DNA of 64,000 bases, from NCBI RefSeq assembly GCF_005491425.1, contig NZ_CP028083.1, positions 458,001 to 522,000 of the forward strand, written 5' to 3'. Under the pieces are notes generated by a model that was given only the letters and a program-made list of their open reading frames with translations, searched no databases and was not told the DNA's origin. Below, in pieces: positions 17,007-26,300 of this stretch (position 1 is the first letter of the stretch; every line of letters starts with the position of its first letter). The position numbers and the translations under genes are program-made. The DNA comes from Lysinibacillus sp. SGAir0095. Its GTDB lineage: Bacteria > Bacillota > Bacilli > Bacillales_A > Planococcaceae.

Positions 17007-17351
17007 ATGATAAATTATAATGGACGAAAATTTGTTTCAATTGAAAATAGTGCTAATGGGGAGGTTTCTTCAAAAACATATTTTGCATACAAACAAGAGG
17101 GCGATATCATTTCAGCAACATATAGTGGAGGAGAAATCGTCAAAGGTTTACTGATTGGTATAGTCCACAAAAATGGTAGTTTAGAATTTAGATATAACCA
17201 CATCAATAAAAAAAATGAAATCAGAGGGGGAGAATGTGTTTCAACTCCTGAAACCTTAGCAGATGGGCGAATTAGACTATATGAAAACTGGAAATGGCTT
17301 GATGCTGAAGCAACCGAGGGAAATTCAATTATTGAAGAAGTTCTTATATAA
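17007..17351 (+). CDS. Small conserved protein (often mislabelled N-acetylglutamate synthase)
   Basis: 114 residues, predicted soluble and beta-rich, with the repeated pattern [19 protein letters not shown] and a C-terminal [16 protein letters not shown]. Close relatives in Bacillus are commonly labelled N-acetylglutamate synthase, but there is no acetyltransferase (GNAT) fold motif, so that name should not be used. GGGGGAG stands 10 nt before ATG. Single gene between two copies of the dispersed repeat. Function unknown. Confidence 0.75.
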   Translation: MINYNGRKFVSIENSANGEVSSKTYFAYKQEGDIISATYSGGEIVKGLLIGIVHKNGSLEFRYNHINKKNEIRGGECVSTPETLADGRIRLYENWKWLDAEATEGNSIIEEVLI

Positions 17352-17373
17352 AATCAATAATATTAGAAGTTCT

Positions 17374-17440
17374 TATTCAACAAACGGGCCATTTAATGGA
17401 GGAGGAACCTCAAGAAATACTGAATATTTATGTTAATGTT
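17374..17440 (+). repeat. Dispersed repeat, copy 5 (lacking the hairpin)
   Basis: TTCAACAAACGGGCCATTTAATGG joins the core directly to the CCATTTAAT module, followed by GAATATTTATGTTAATGTTA. The hairpin portion is absent, as if deleted between the two CGGG/AGGG sequences. Confidence 0.6.
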
Positions 17441-17487
17441 AGAATCTGTGTTTGCGAAAGAAAAAGAATTTAATTGGAGATGAAATA

Positions 17488-17973
17488 ATGGAGAAAGAAT
17501 TGACTAAAGCAATTGAGTTAAGGAAAAACGGTAATCTAAAAGAATCTAATGAGTTACTTCTAACCTTGGTTAAAGAGTCTCCTGATGATGCCTACATTAA
17601 CTATCAATGTGCTTGCAGTTTTGATGTATTAGGTGAAGAAATGAAAGCAGCCCCCTATTATCAAGATGCAATCAATTTAGGATTGGATGGAGAAGATTTA
17701 GAAGGCGCCTTATTGGGACTAGGAAGTACATATAGAACACTAGGTGAGTATGAAAAGTCAAAGAGCACATTGAGTAAGGGAATAGAACTGTTTCCAGATA
17801 GTAAAGCAATTCAAGTGTTCTACTCGATGACTTTGTATAATTTAAAAGAGCATAACAGTGCTATGAAGTTACTGCTAAAATGCTTAATAGATACGACTAC
17901 AGATAAGGAAATTTTAAGTTATAAGAAAGCGATCAGTTTCTATTCTGATAAATTAGATGACATTTGGAGTTAA
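17488..17973 (+). CDS. Tetratricopeptide-repeat protein
   Basis: 161 residues from ATG 17488 (TTGGAGATG upstream). Helical repeats are visible: AIELRKNGNLKESNELLLTLVKESPDDA, YYQDAINLGLDG, and LGLGSTYRTLGEYEKSKSTLSKGIELFPDS, the last a near-consensus TPR unit. About three to four repeats make up the whole protein, so it is likely a cytoplasmic scaffold or partner-binding protein. Similar short TPR proteins are frequent in Bacillus accessory regions. No catalytic domain. Flanked by dispersed repeats on both sides. Confidence 0.85.
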   Translation: MEKELTKAIELRKNGNLKESNELLLTLVKESPDDAYINYQCACSFDVLGEEMKAAPYYQDAINLGLDGEDLEGALLGLGSTYRTLGEYEKSKSTLSKGIELFPDSKAIQVFYSMTLYNLKEHNSAMKLLLKCLIDTTTDKEILSYKKAISFYSDKLDDIWS

Positions 17974-17979
17974 TTGTTT

Positions 17980-18030
17980 ATTCAATAATCGGGCGCGTTT
18001 TCAGAGTATGGATCTGCATTTTCTTTAACA
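17980..18030 (+). repeat. Dispersed repeat, copy 6 (diverged)
   Basis: ATTCAATAATCGGGCGCG then a worn hairpin and CTGCATTTTC. Core intact, stem partly lost. Confidence 0.55.
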
Positions 18031-18128
18031 AATGTACAGGATAGTTGAACAAAGTTACACATAATTCCTTACTTTTTGAAACGAAAGCAAAAGAAGAACG
18101 ACTAGCTTTATAAAAAGGGAATGATAAT

Positions 18129-18581
18129 TTGAAAAAGATTGGTTTAATATCATCTTTAACATTTTTATTAATGATGTTATTAGGTTGCCAACAGGAAAAT
18201 GAAACTTCAAATCCAAAGAAAATTTATTCTACTGAGGATGTAAAAGAGAGTGATGTAGTAGATCGCCATGGAGAAATTAGTAATATAGATATATTTGAGA
18301 CCTTTATAGATCATGTAAGGAGTGGTGTTAAAGACGAAATTCGTATCAGTGTTTATACTACTGAAGGAGATCCAATTTTCCATAATTTAAATTATGACGT
18401 AAATAAAATTCAGTATACTTATGATAATTCACAGGACGTATATGCAGGCACTGGAAAGGGAAAAGAAAGTACGTCTTGTTCTAATATAGAATCAAGAAAT
18501 ACAGAAAATGGAGTTGAGTATTACTTAACTGAGTGTACTTCGGAAGTTGGCAATTCCTTTTACTTTCGAGTTTCTAATTAA
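18129..18581 (+). CDS. DUF4362-type lipoprotein
   Basis: 150 residues from TTG 18129 with AAGGGA upstream. Signal sequence with lipobox LLGC (Cys20). The mature part contains DVVDRHGEISNIDIFETFIDHVRSGVKDEIRI, YTTEGDPIFHNLNYD and a late Cys pair, which is the DUF4362 layout (surface lipoproteins of unknown role in Bacillus). A second, longer protein with the same domain is encoded at 48137-48844. Single gene, flanked by repeat copies. Confidence 0.8.
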   Translation: MKKIGLISSLTFLLMMLLGCQQENETSNPKKIYSTEDVKESDVVDRHGEISNIDIFETFIDHVRSGVKDEIRISVYTTEGDPIFHNLNYDVNKIQYTYDNSQDVYAGTGKGKESTSCSNIESRNTENGVEYYLTECTSEVGNSFYFRVSN

Positions 18582-19115
18582 AGAAACAGTAGAACTTTTG
18601 AAATTATATGAAATTCTGTACTTAAATGTTACGAGAGGAAACAGTGAGAGATTATTATCATTGTCTCTAATATTATCTTGAAATCGAGTTTTCTGTTAAA
18701 GGGCGCAATTCATGAATAGAGTTGCGCTTTTAAGCAATAGGGCCATTTAATTGAATAAAGTTTCTAAACATCCTTACTATATATATTGAATGGAATTGTG
18801 AAAAAACAATAAAACTATAGAAGTAGTTTAGGTGAAGTAGGAGTTTCCTATAATCGTTAAAAGGTAGTAGCGTCAGGAAAATTCAAATTTACAACGTTAT
18901 ATAAATCAAATATAACAAAGTATAACAACCTCCAATTATTATAAGTTGAAAAGGCCCCAATAAGTTAGAAAGGAGAATTGGGACTGTTAAAACAGTCCGT
19001 AATTATTCAATTTTGGTTGCAAATACGTTTGATATGCCCAAAACACTACCTGTTTCAATTTTTAGCAAAGGTAAACCAGTGTGTTTGAACAAGTCATTAA
19101 TTTGGTACAACTTCG
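18582..19115. other. Intergenic region with repeat copy and possible coding remnant
   Basis: 534 bp. The dispersed repeat occupies 18698-18760. On the minus strand 19006-19113 reads KLYQINDLFKHTGLPLLKIE and onward to a stop, a clean peptide without a start in a frame different from the adjacent MBL gene; it may be a relic tail. The motif TCTGTACTTAAATG near 18613 recurs elsewhere in the window. Confidence 0.45.
18698..18760 (+). repeat. Dispersed repeat, copy 7
   Basis: AAAGGGCGCAATTC / GAGTTGCGCTTTT hairpin followed directly by AAGCAATAGGGCCATTTAAT and TTGAATAAAG, showing hairpin and second module in sequence. Confidence 0.75.
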
Positions 19116-19961
19116 TTACTGATTTATGCGAAGGGAATCTCCATTACTAGAAATGAAAATGTTCCCATTTCTAGTTACATAAACTTCCGTCCCTAATTGT
19201 TTTAGAACGTCTAGTACCTCTTCATCCTCTGGGTTTTTATCTGAGGTAGTAATAACAGCATAGTTAGGATGGATTAATGTGAAAAATTCTGTGCTTTTTT
19301 CATTATAACGTCCATGATGGGGTACCTTCAAAAAGGTATGTTCCAAATTTCCAGATTCGATTAGTTCTGACAGACGCTCTTCTTCTGCGTCTCCAGCAAA
19401 CAAAAATCTATTTGTTCCGTGTTCTACACTGATTACAAGAGAATAATCATTGTCCCCAGAATAATTATTTTTTTGTGGAGGATCAATGGTAAATTCAGCA
19501 GACCCTAATTTAAATGTAAAGACATTTGATAATTTAAGAGGAGCTGTCTCCTGAGCTTCTAGCGTAGTCATGTATTCTTTGTAATCCTTACTTTCGCTCA
19601 CGTAATTTGGTGTAATGACATTCAAAACCTCGACTTCATTTAAAATTGTATCTGCTCCACCAAGATGATCTTTATCAAAATGAGTAAGTATCAAATAATC
19701 AACCTTAGTCACTTTATTTTTTTTCATATAATCAACTATCTCTTCTCCATCATCATCTTCTCCCGTATCAATTAGCACCGTTTGTTCTCCTATGGTCAGG
19801 AGGATACTATCTGCTTTACCAATCTTAAAAATAACGATATCTAAGTTATCTTTTACCGAGTTTTTGTTTGCAACTTTTGAAGTACTAGAGCTACAACCAC
19901 CTATTAATATAGTGATCAGTAAACTCGAGCATACGATCATCATATTCTTTTTGTTAATCAA
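19116..19961 (-). CDS. MBL-fold hydrolase lipoprotein (ComEC C-terminal type)
   Basis: 281 residues. Signal peptide with lipobox IGGC, then a metallo-beta-lactamase fold: the zinc motif THFDKDHLGG (HxxxDH), DYSLVISVEHG, FLFAGDAEE with the metal-bridging Asp, and VPHHGRYNEKS. This is the ComEC/Rec2 C-terminal branch, often secreted in Bacillus and implicated in phosphodiester or nucleic-acid hydrolysis. It would act outside the membrane as a lipoprotein. Substrate unproven. Monocistronic on the minus strand. Confidence 0.88.
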   Translation of the reverse strand: MINKKNMMIVCSSLLITILIGGCSSSTSKVANKNSVKDNLDIVIFKIGKADSILLTIGEQTVLIDTGEDDDGEEIVDYMKKNKVTKVDYLILTHFDKDHLGGADTILNEVEVLNVITPNYVSESKDYKEYMTTLEAQETAPLKLSNVFTFKLGSAEFTIDPPQKNNYSGDNDYSLVISVEHGTNRFLFAGDAEEERLSELIESGNLEHTFLKVPHHGRYNEKSTEFFTLIHPNYAVITTSDKNPEDEEVLDVLKQLGTEVYVTRNGNIFISSNGDSLRINQ

Positions 19962-20090
19962 CGATTCCTCACCTCATAACATTGACCTTGTGTTTTTCCT
20001 ATAAAAAAGTTAGTAAGCTTTAAAATCTGTGAGATTTAAGATATAAATATTTTTTTAATTAGATAAAAGAATCACAAAACCGAAAAATTA

Positions 20091-20120
20091 AAAACCGATT
20101 TCAGGACTGAAACCGGTTTT
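20091..20120. terminator. Bidirectional terminator after the CotH gene
   Basis: Arms AAAACCGATTTCAG and CTGAAACCGGTTTT pair with one mismatch around a 2-nt loop. It lies just past the stop of the leftward CotH gene. Confidence 0.8.
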
Positions 20121-20125
20121 CTGAC

Positions 20126-22072
20126 TTACTTCCCAATCCGTCGTATGAAAAAGATAGCCACCAGTGCTAATGCTAAATAGACTAGTAACTGGTACACATC
20201 CATTTTGGTGAATTCACCGGTTGACGCTTCCGAATCACTTGCTTCATTATTCATCATAGGTCTATCCCTGCCGCCATCTTCACCTCTTGAACCTCTCAGA
20301 TCGATATTTCCCATTTGTTCTGTTAAATAGGATTTTTTCTCTTGTGTCGTCATTGAGTCAAAGTTATCTGGTAATGTAATAGGGAAATTACCACCTTGAA
20401 TTCTCTCTAAAAATTGCTCAAATTCTTCATCTGTCATGGAGTTAATGTCAAAATTCCCTCGCATTCCCTCATTTATTTGTGGGGGATTACCGTTTTGGGA
20501 AAGCTCTCCATTGGCATTTTGCTGATCTGCTTGATCACCACCCATTCCGGGCATCATGGAAGATGTTTGTGGTGATTCGACAACAAGTTTGCCAGATAGC
20601 TGTGCTAAAATAGACTCACTACGTTGTTTTGCGAATTCGGGTAAACTATTATCTCCACTAACTCCTTCTAAAAACTCTTCAGTTGTTGAAAATTTCGAAG
20701 GATCTTCTTCAATATAAGGTTTTAGTAATTCTCCAAGTTTAGTTGTTATTGATGTAACGTTTTCTTCTGTTAAAATATCTTTCGCGATTTGTTCCAGATA
20801 TGTTTCATACTGCTCAAGGAGAGTTTCATCACTTAATAATACGTTTAATAGTGGGCGATCGGTTAAAGAAGCCCCTGAAACCGGCTCATAAATACTGAAA
20901 TTAATGGCATCATCTGATAATAATTCTCCTGAACCCATCATCATTAGTCCATCGCCCTGACCACTTCTCTGTGGCATAGGCATCTGATCTTCCTCCACGG
21001 ATTGACCATTGTCCTGTTGCATCTCTTCCTCTATCGGAGGACTACTGGATATTTGGGGTGCATTAGAATCTGGGAATTGTTTAGAACTGGATTCATTTTC
21101 GGACCCATCAGATGTATTTGCATTAAAAGACATAGGAGCGCCCATACCCATACCGAATCCACCAAAGGACATATTATAATCCCATGGTAAAATAGAAAAT
21201 ACACCATCTTCATCTTCATATAAATAATAATTATGCTTCATCTGCCCTTGGTAGCTATCAAGGCTAACTAATGCTGTATTCATGGCAAAATAACGGAGCA
21301 TTTGAACCATATTCAAATATTCCTCATATCCTTCTCCTTGATTAATCGTTTTAATCATGGAAATAAGCTCAGAGTCGTCTGTGCTATCCTCATTCATTTG
21401 CACTTCTATTCCTGTGTAATCTTCTAAAGAATCACTAATATAAACTAGATCGCTTCCAGTACCATCAGGCTTGTATAGATAACCTTTTGCCGTATTATAA
21501 TTCTGGGCAATAAATGTTTCATCGATTGCCTCTACACCAAGCATGAGCCCATAGTTTTCGCCGTTAACCGTAACCTTCATATACGAATGAGCAGGAGTTG
21601 CAATACCCATCTGTTCCATTAGCTCATAGGATACAAATTCTTTCATTTGAGTGGAATCACTCATATTATTGTTTAAATTTAATTTCGTTAATCCATAATA
21701 GCTTTGAGTTGAATTGTAATAATTGAAGTCAACTTTTAAGCTGTACCGATTTGAATCGCTACTTGCTACCGATGTTAGAGACGAATTCCCCTTAGTTCGG
21801 ATAGCTACATTCGAAATCTTTTCCCCATTAATGGTAATGGAAGCTTCCTTGTACTCTTCATCTAATGGATTCGCCAAAATATCCGACCAATCTTCATCAG
21901 CTATCGTAATGTCAATGGCAGCAACGCTATCTTCATTAAATAGCTTTTCATTATATGAATAGGTTGGATGCGTATCTTCAAGATTAAATACTTGAACAAA
22001 ATAAATTGCCCCAATACTTAAGGCAATCGCAGCAATCATTAGGAAAAGGATCCACCTCATTTTTACTGGCAT
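20126..22072 (-). CDS. CotH-family kinase-like membrane protein
   Basis: 648 residues. An N-terminal signal anchor (about 7-27) leads to the CotH domain (about 45-310: NVAIRTKGNSS, YGLTKLNLNNNMSD, ILPWDYNMSFGG), an atypical protein-kinase fold that phosphorylates spore-coat proteins in B. subtilis. A long Gln/Met/Pro/Gly-rich linker and a helical region follow, and a C-terminal membrane helix (about 624-645) ends in FIRRIGK. Two membrane anchors set it apart from soluble coat CotH. It follows VTC and DUF4956 genes in one leftward cluster, a recurrent bacterial trio, suggesting a joint envelope or polyphosphate-linked role. Confidence 0.88.
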   Translation of the reverse strand: MPVKMRWILFLMIAAIALSIGAIYFVQVFNLEDTHPTYSYNEKLFNEDSVAAIDITIADEDWSDILANPLDEEYKEASITINGEKISNVAIRTKGNSSLTSVASSDSNRYSLKVDFNYYNSTQSYYGLTKLNLNNNMSDSTQMKEFVSYELMEQMGIATPAHSYMKVTVNGENYGLMLGVEAIDETFIAQNYNTAKGYLYKPDGTGSDLVYISDSLEDYTGIEVQMNEDSTDDSELISMIKTINQGEGYEEYLNMVQMLRYFAMNTALVSLDSYQGQMKHNYYLYEDEDGVFSILPWDYNMSFGGFGMGMGAPMSFNANTSDGSENESSSKQFPDSNAPQISSSPPIEEEMQQDNGQSVEEDQMPMPQRSGQGDGLMMMGSGELLSDDAINFSIYEPVSGASLTDRPLLNVLLSDETLLEQYETYLEQIAKDILTEENVTSITTKLGELLKPYIEEDPSKFSTTEEFLEGVSGDNSLPEFAKQRSESILAQLSGKLVVESPQTSSMMPGMGGDQADQQNANGELSQNGNPPQINEGMRGNFDINSMTDEEFEQFLERIQGGNFPITLPDNFDSMTTQEKKSYLTEQMGNIDLRGSRGEDGGRDRPMMNNEASDSEASTGEFTKMDVYQLLVYLALALVAIFFIRRIGK

Positions 22073-22130
22073 AACCTAACCCCCATATTTTTATTTCTCC
22101 TATAATTGACAAATATTCATTAATAATACT

Positions 22131-22152
22131 GGCGGCAAAGAAAATTGCCGCC
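22131..22152 (-). terminator. Hairpin between DUF4956 and CotH genes
   Basis: GGCGGCAA and TTGCCGCC pair perfectly around a 6-nt loop but lack a good T-run on the minus strand. It may attenuate or stabilise the transcript between the two genes rather than fully terminate it. Confidence 0.5.
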
Positions 22153-22174
22153 ATGACAAAAGGGTTGCTCGATA

Positions 22175-22858
22175 TTAAGCGGTAAAGTTGCCATCATAAC
22201 TAAGCATAACTGCTGATTGAACACCGTTTATGTCTGAGATACTATTCAAAAAGCTTGTATTGTCGTCCTTTATGCGAACTTCATAAGTGATTTCAAAATT
22301 ATTACTGTGTACTACAGACCTAGATTTAACTGTATGTTTAGTTACATGACCAGCGACAATGTGTTCTAAAGATGATTCAATTGATTTTTCATCATATCTA
22401 ACAACCAATAAATATGGATTTTCAACTTTAATTTTGTTTACAAAAAGAATTAAAATCAAGCCGATGAAAATAGAACCTAAAACTGCTAGTGGAATAAATC
22501 CAGCCCCACATAAAATTCCTACTATGATAGCCCAGAAAAGATAGACAATATCCATTGGATCTTTAATTGGTGTTCTAAAACGAACGATTGATAATGCACC
22601 AACCATACCAAGGGATAATAAAACATTAGAAGAGATACCCATGATTACTAAGGCTGTTGCTAATGACATGACAATAAGTGAAATATTAAAAGTATGTGAG
22701 TAAATCACGCCTGAAAAAGTTTTTTTATATACCATATAAATCAATAATCCTAATATAAATGCCGACAATAGCCCAATAATTGAATCGACAACGGAAAAGC
22801 TAGTTGTTTTTTCTAAAATACTAGATTTAAAAATATCATTAAAATTTAAAGTTTCCAT
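22175..22858 (-). CDS. DUF4956 membrane protein
   Basis: 227 residues. Four hydrophobic segments in the first 140 residues include LSLGMVGALSIVRFRTPIKDP, the conserved core of DUF4956, where a charged RFR lies between helices. A cytoplasmic alpha/beta C-terminal domain (about 147-225) looks like a small ferredoxin-like module. The family is regularly encoded beside VTC-domain polyphosphate polymerases and CotH proteins, exactly as here; its reaction is unknown. GGAGG precedes ATG. Confidence 0.88.
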   Translation of the reverse strand: METLNFNDIFKSSILEKTTSFSVVDSIIGLLSAFILGLLIYMVYKKTFSGVIYSHTFNISLIVMSLATALVIMGISSNVLLSLGMVGALSIVRFRTPIKDPMDIVYLFWAIIVGILCGAGFIPLAVLGSIFIGLILILFVNKIKVENPYLLVVRYDEKSIESSLEHIVAGHVTKHTVKSRSVVHSNNFEITYEVRIKDDNTSFLNSISDINGVQSAVMLSYDGNFTA

Positions 22859-22975
22859 TATTATTCCTCCGAATTTATATTTTCAAGAATTATCTTCTGC
22901 AAGTACGTTATCAAATGGGTAGTTATTTCTATATATCTTTATAGGCTAAAGCTTCATCTATACTAGATGTATTTA

Positions 22976-23674
22976 TTAACCATACATTCTACTAATTTGA
23001 TATTTTGAATATGTTCCTTTTCGTCTGTCGCCAATTTGAAGGAGTTTTTTAACCACTTCCGGTAAAAACTCATCATATTTGACTTCAAGAATAACAATAT
23101 CAGGATTTGTTTCAATCATAGGTAAATCTGGATTCAACACATCATTGTTTCGAAAACTTGTTTTAATATTGCTGTCGAAGGTAACGCGTACGTTTCCATA
23201 TCTGTAAATAAATACTTCTCGTTCATAATCTACCACGGTCACTGGCTTTAATTGACACATATTCATCTCCAAAAATAATTCTCTAATAAGAGTTCTTGTA
23301 TCGTACTCCATCCAGCTGATATCTCCAATTCGGATTTGTTCATACTCCTGTGCTGATATATGACATTTTTGTTTGTAGGTTAGATTATTACGTTTACTCT
23401 TTTTTTCTAAATTAAGAAAGCTTGTATCGTAGTCATACAATCTAACACGAAATTTATCCCGTTCATAATATCCTTCTTTTTTTTGCGTAAGTACTTTATT
23501 ATCAAAGTTATCAAAATAGACACTTCGAATGAGATATTTTCCATCCTTATTAGCATGTGGATCGACTTCCATATAGTATGTCAATCTATTGCGGAGAAGG
23601 TAACAATCCAATTTTGTCATTTCATGTTTAAATTCATAGCGTCCTTGAACACCATTTAAGCTGTGAACTTTCAT
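22976..23674 (-). CDS. VTC-domain protein (polyphosphate polymerase family)
   Basis: 232 residues covering one VTC domain: RYEFKHEMTKLDCYLLRNRL, IRSVYFDNFDNKVL, KFRVRLYDYD (the basic tunnel strand), LEKKSKRNNLTYKQK, TVVDYEREVF and ILEVKYDEFLP. These place it in the triphosphate-tunnel superfamily with yeast Vtc4, which makes polyphosphate from ATP; the Arg/Lys-rich strands and acidic metal ligand pattern look intact. First gene of the VTC-DUF4956-CotH cluster, divergent from a two-component system. Polyphosphate synthesis itself is inferred from family. Confidence 0.88.
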   Translation of the reverse strand: MKVHSLNGVQGRYEFKHEMTKLDCYLLRNRLTYYMEVDPHANKDGKYLIRSVYFDNFDNKVLTQKKEGYYERDKFRVRLYDYDTSFLNLEKKSKRNNLTYKQKCHISAQEYEQIRIGDISWMEYDTRTLIRELFLEMNMCQLKPVTVVDYEREVFIYRYGNVRVTFDSNIKTSFRNNDVLNPDLPMIETNPDIVILEVKYDEFLPEVVKKLLQIGDRRKGTYSKYQISRMYG

Positions 23675-24009
23675 ATATTCATCTCCTTTTCCCTAAAACC
23701 TGTTAAAGACATAATGATTATCAAGTCTAATGAGTAGGCTTATTAACAATGCTAAGTATATAAGGGTATTATGTCAGATATGTGTCAAAGGAATAGTTCA
23801 CTCAGGTACCTTTGTATCTTAATTATGTAATTAGCTAAGAAGAGCCTTAATAGAATTTTTCTCAAAAGGTACTTGATATTATTTATACTTGTTCTTTCAT
23901 CTAGTTGGGTATTGACTTTTGGTTGACTTATTATTGTGATAATGTTATGGAGAAAAAAGGGTAGACACATATTTTATGGAGTATAAGTTTTCGGGAGGTA
24001 TAAATACCA
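23675..24009. other. Divergent promoter region between VTC and response regulator genes
   Basis: 335 bp, A/T-rich, no supported gene. A rightward TTGACT near 23922 followed by TATGG-type -10 sequence could start the regulator transcript; GGGAGGT sits 10 nt before its ATG. No clear tandem repeat for response-regulator binding was found by eye. Confidence 0.45.
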
Positions 24010-24690
24010 ATGAAAATATTAGTTGTTGAAGATGAATTTGCGATTAGCGAAGTACTAAAGGTTTATTTACAAAAGGTTGGTTACGAGGCTATCCAAGTTT
24101 ATGATGGCAAAAATGTATTAGAAAAATTTCATGAATGTTATCCTGATCTTATATTGTTGGATGTTATGTTGCCGAACAAAGATGGTTGGGAAATTTTAAA
24201 GGAAATAAGAAAAGAAAGCAATTGTCCTGTCATTATACTGACCGCTCTTGGTGATGTAAACTATCGGTTAGAAGGGTTAAATATTGGAGCAGATGATTAT
24301 ATATCGAAACCTTTTGTTGCTGATGAGGTGGTTGCCCGTGTGAAAGCTGTTTTGAGACGTTCAAAGGCAGATAATGATAATCCGATGAAAAGATTTGGCC
24401 AGTTAGAAATCAATTTAAAAGCACATCAGGTGATGGTGAATGGAAAAAATATTATTCTAACCCCGCGTGATTTATCTGTTTTGTTATTTTTGGCAGAAAA
24501 TCCTAATCAAACATTCACGCGGGAGCAATTAATAGAACAAATTTGGGGTTGGGATTATGATGGTAGTGATCGTGCCGTTGACCTTGCAGTTAAGCGAATT
24601 AGAAAATCTTTGCAAGGTTGGCCATGTTCAGAAGGCGAGATTAAGACACTTCGGGGATTGGGGTACCAGTTAAGTGTTTATAAAAAATAA
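24010..24690 (+). CDS. OmpR-family response regulator
   Basis: 226 residues. Receiver domain with acidic pocket E7-D8, phosphoacceptor Asp51 (LLDVMLPNKDGW), Thr78 and Lys100 (ISKPF). A winged-helix output domain (about 130-224) carries LTPRDLSVLLFLAENPNQ and DRAVDLAVKRIRKSL. Its end overlaps the proposed start of the sensor kinase gene, so they form one operon. The position facing the VTC-DUF4956-CotH genes makes that cluster, itself or the downstream PrsA gene the likely targets. Confidence 0.93.
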   Translation: MKILVVEDEFAISEVLKVYLQKVGYEAIQVYDGKNVLEKFHECYPDLILLDVMLPNKDGWEILKEIRKESNCPVIILTALGDVNYRLEGLNIGADDYISKPFVADEVVARVKAVLRRSKADNDNPMKRFGQLEINLKAHQVMVNGKNIILTPRDLSVLLFLAENPNQTFTREQLIEQIWGWDYDGSDRAVDLAVKRIRKSLQGWPCSEGEIKTLRGLGYQLSVYKK

Positions 24691-26185
24691 AAAACATATA
24701 TTACTGAAAGATAACTTCAAGATAAATACTATAAAAATTTTCAATAATAATAATCGTGTTTCCTTAATAAGATATTGGACGAGCAGGTATCTGTTTACAT
24801 TATGTATAGGTCTTATTATTATTGCAGTAATTTCCGCTCTCTGGATTCGTCATAATACAATAGAAAACAGGTTGAATTTAATGTCGCTGCTTGCAGAGAA
24901 TTTGGCAGAACGAATTGTTGCAATGAATGAGACGGAACAAGATCAACCACTTTTTTTTTATGAGCGTGAGATAAAAACTGAATTAGAAATTAATCCGTCT
25001 ACTTATATAGTGAACACTAGTGGAAATATCGTTTCTAGTAATCGACCAATAGGACCAATAGAACAGCAATTGAATTCATCGATTTTAAAAAGTGATGATA
25101 CAATTCAAAGTTTAGATATTTACGATAATGAATTCTATGTCGTGAAATCTCCTATTGAAATAAATGATTCAGTGATTGGCTGGGTAGCCATGGTCGAGTC
25201 AAAAGAAAAACTAGCTCATGTTGACCAAGAATATAATCAGCTAGCCATCCTGATTATTAGCCTTGCATTGCTAGGATGGGCTGCTATCTATGTCCTTTCT
25301 AAACGTTTGTCAAAACCGATTAAAGATGTAGCAGAAGCGGCCAAACTTGTGGCGGAAGGGAATTATCAAATCCATATTCCGAACGAAAGTAAGGAAAAAG
25401 AAGTTTATGAACTAATCCATTCATTTAAAGAGATGACAAAGAAATTAGAAAGGCTTGAATCGCTACGAACGGAGCTTTTGGCAGGTGTCACCCATGAATT
25501 GAAAACCCCAGTAACTTCCATCAGCGGTTTATTACAAGCACTTAAAGATGGTGTTGTTACGGGTGATGAAGCTAAAGAGTTTATAAATATATCATTAAAA
25601 GAAACCGAAAAGATGAAAACAATGGTAGGAGATTTGCTTACATTCAATCAGTTTGCCGCAAATGCAGTCCTTGTTAATAATGAAACTCATGCAATTAACG
25701 ATATTGTGGAAGATGCTGTTTCTAGTTGGCAAGTGGTTCAAAAGGAAGAAGAAATTAATATCAAAGTAGACAAGCTCCTTAACACGGTGAGGGTCTTGGT
25801 TGATCCAATTCGGTTTCAACAAGTCATGACGAATTTGTTGAATAATGCTAAACAATCTATGGTAAATAATGGCGATATTAACGTAACCCTAAAAGAAAAT
25901 GGGGAACGAATTATGATTGATGTATCTGATAGTGGATGCGGAATACCGGAAGTAGAGCAGCCTTTTATTTTTGAACGTTTCTTTCGTGGAGAGAAGAAAA
26001 AATATAATATTAGGGGTCTGGGTCTTGGATTAGCATTAAGCAAAATGATGATTCAATCCATTGGTGGAGATTTAGTTTTACTAAAAAGCAGTGCTGAAGG
26101 AACAACTTTTCGAATAATTTTATTAAAAATAACAGCTAACATGCCAGATCAGAATAAATCTAATAGAGTGGAAAACGAAGTTTAA
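24674..26185 (+). CDS. Sensor histidine kinase
   Basis: 503 residues if started at GTG 24674, overlapping the regulator gene by 17 nt; the exact start is uncertain. Two membrane helices (about 40-58 and 190-208) flank an extracellular sensor of about 130 residues, followed by HAMP, a HisKA helix with phospho-His274 (GVTHELKTPVTS), and an ATPase domain with N-box LLNNAKQSM, G1 DSGCGIP and G2 GLGLGLALSK. It should autophosphorylate and pass phosphate to the adjacent regulator. The ligand is unknown. A terminator stem begins inside its last codons. Confidence 0.9.
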   Translation: MFIKNKKHILLKDNFKINTIKIFNNNNRVSLIRYWTSRYLFTLCIGLIIIAVISALWIRHNTIENRLNLMSLLAENLAERIVAMNETEQDQPLFFYEREIKTELEINPSTYIVNTSGNIVSSNRPIGPIEQQLNSSILKSDDTIQSLDIYDNEFYVVKSPIEINDSVIGWVAMVESKEKLAHVDQEYNQLAILIISLALLGWAAIYVLSKRLSKPIKDVAEAAKLVAEGNYQIHIPNESKEKEVYELIHSFKEMTKKLERLESLRTELLAGVTHELKTPVTSISGLLQALKDGVVTGDEAKEFINISLKETEKMKTMVGDLLTFNQFAANAVLVNNETHAINDIVEDAVSSWQVVQKEEEINIKVDKLLNTVRVLVDPIRFQQVMTNLLNNAKQSMVNNGDINVTLKENGERIMIDVSDSGCGIPEVEQPFIFERFFRGEKKKYNIRGLGLGLALSKMMIQSIGGDLVLLKSSAEGTTFRIILLKITANMPDQNKSNRVENEV

Positions 26186-26205
26186 GTTTCTAGCTTCGTT
26201 TTTTT
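26174..26205 (+). terminator. Terminator overlapping the kinase stop codon
   Basis: Arms AACGAAG (26174-26180) and CTTCGTT (26194-26200) followed by T5-7. The first arm lies within the end of the histidine kinase frame, separating the two-component operon from the PrsA gene. Confidence 0.8.
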
Positions 26206-26234
26206 ATTGGCCAAGGAATGGTTTTGACATTCTA

Positions 26235-26263
26235 TTGACACAATCAACCGTTAATATTATTAC
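26235..26263 (+). promoter_or_regulatory. Candidate sigma-A promoter of the PrsA-like gene
   Basis: TTGACA (26235-26240), 17-bp spacer, TATTAC (26258-26263), about 38 bp before the ATG. A second TTGACA lies 11 bp upstream. Confidence 0.5.
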
Positions 26264-26300
26264 TGTAGTCTAATTGGTAAAAAATGAACGGGGGATATTT

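Noticed and set aside
17007-17351. N-acetylglutamate synthase
   Set aside because: The name is attached to relatives in databases, but the 114-residue protein has no acetyltransferase motif.
23785-23970. 61-codon minus-strand frame in the VTC/regulator gap
   Set aside because: No ribosome site and no protein-like composition; it lies in a promoter region.
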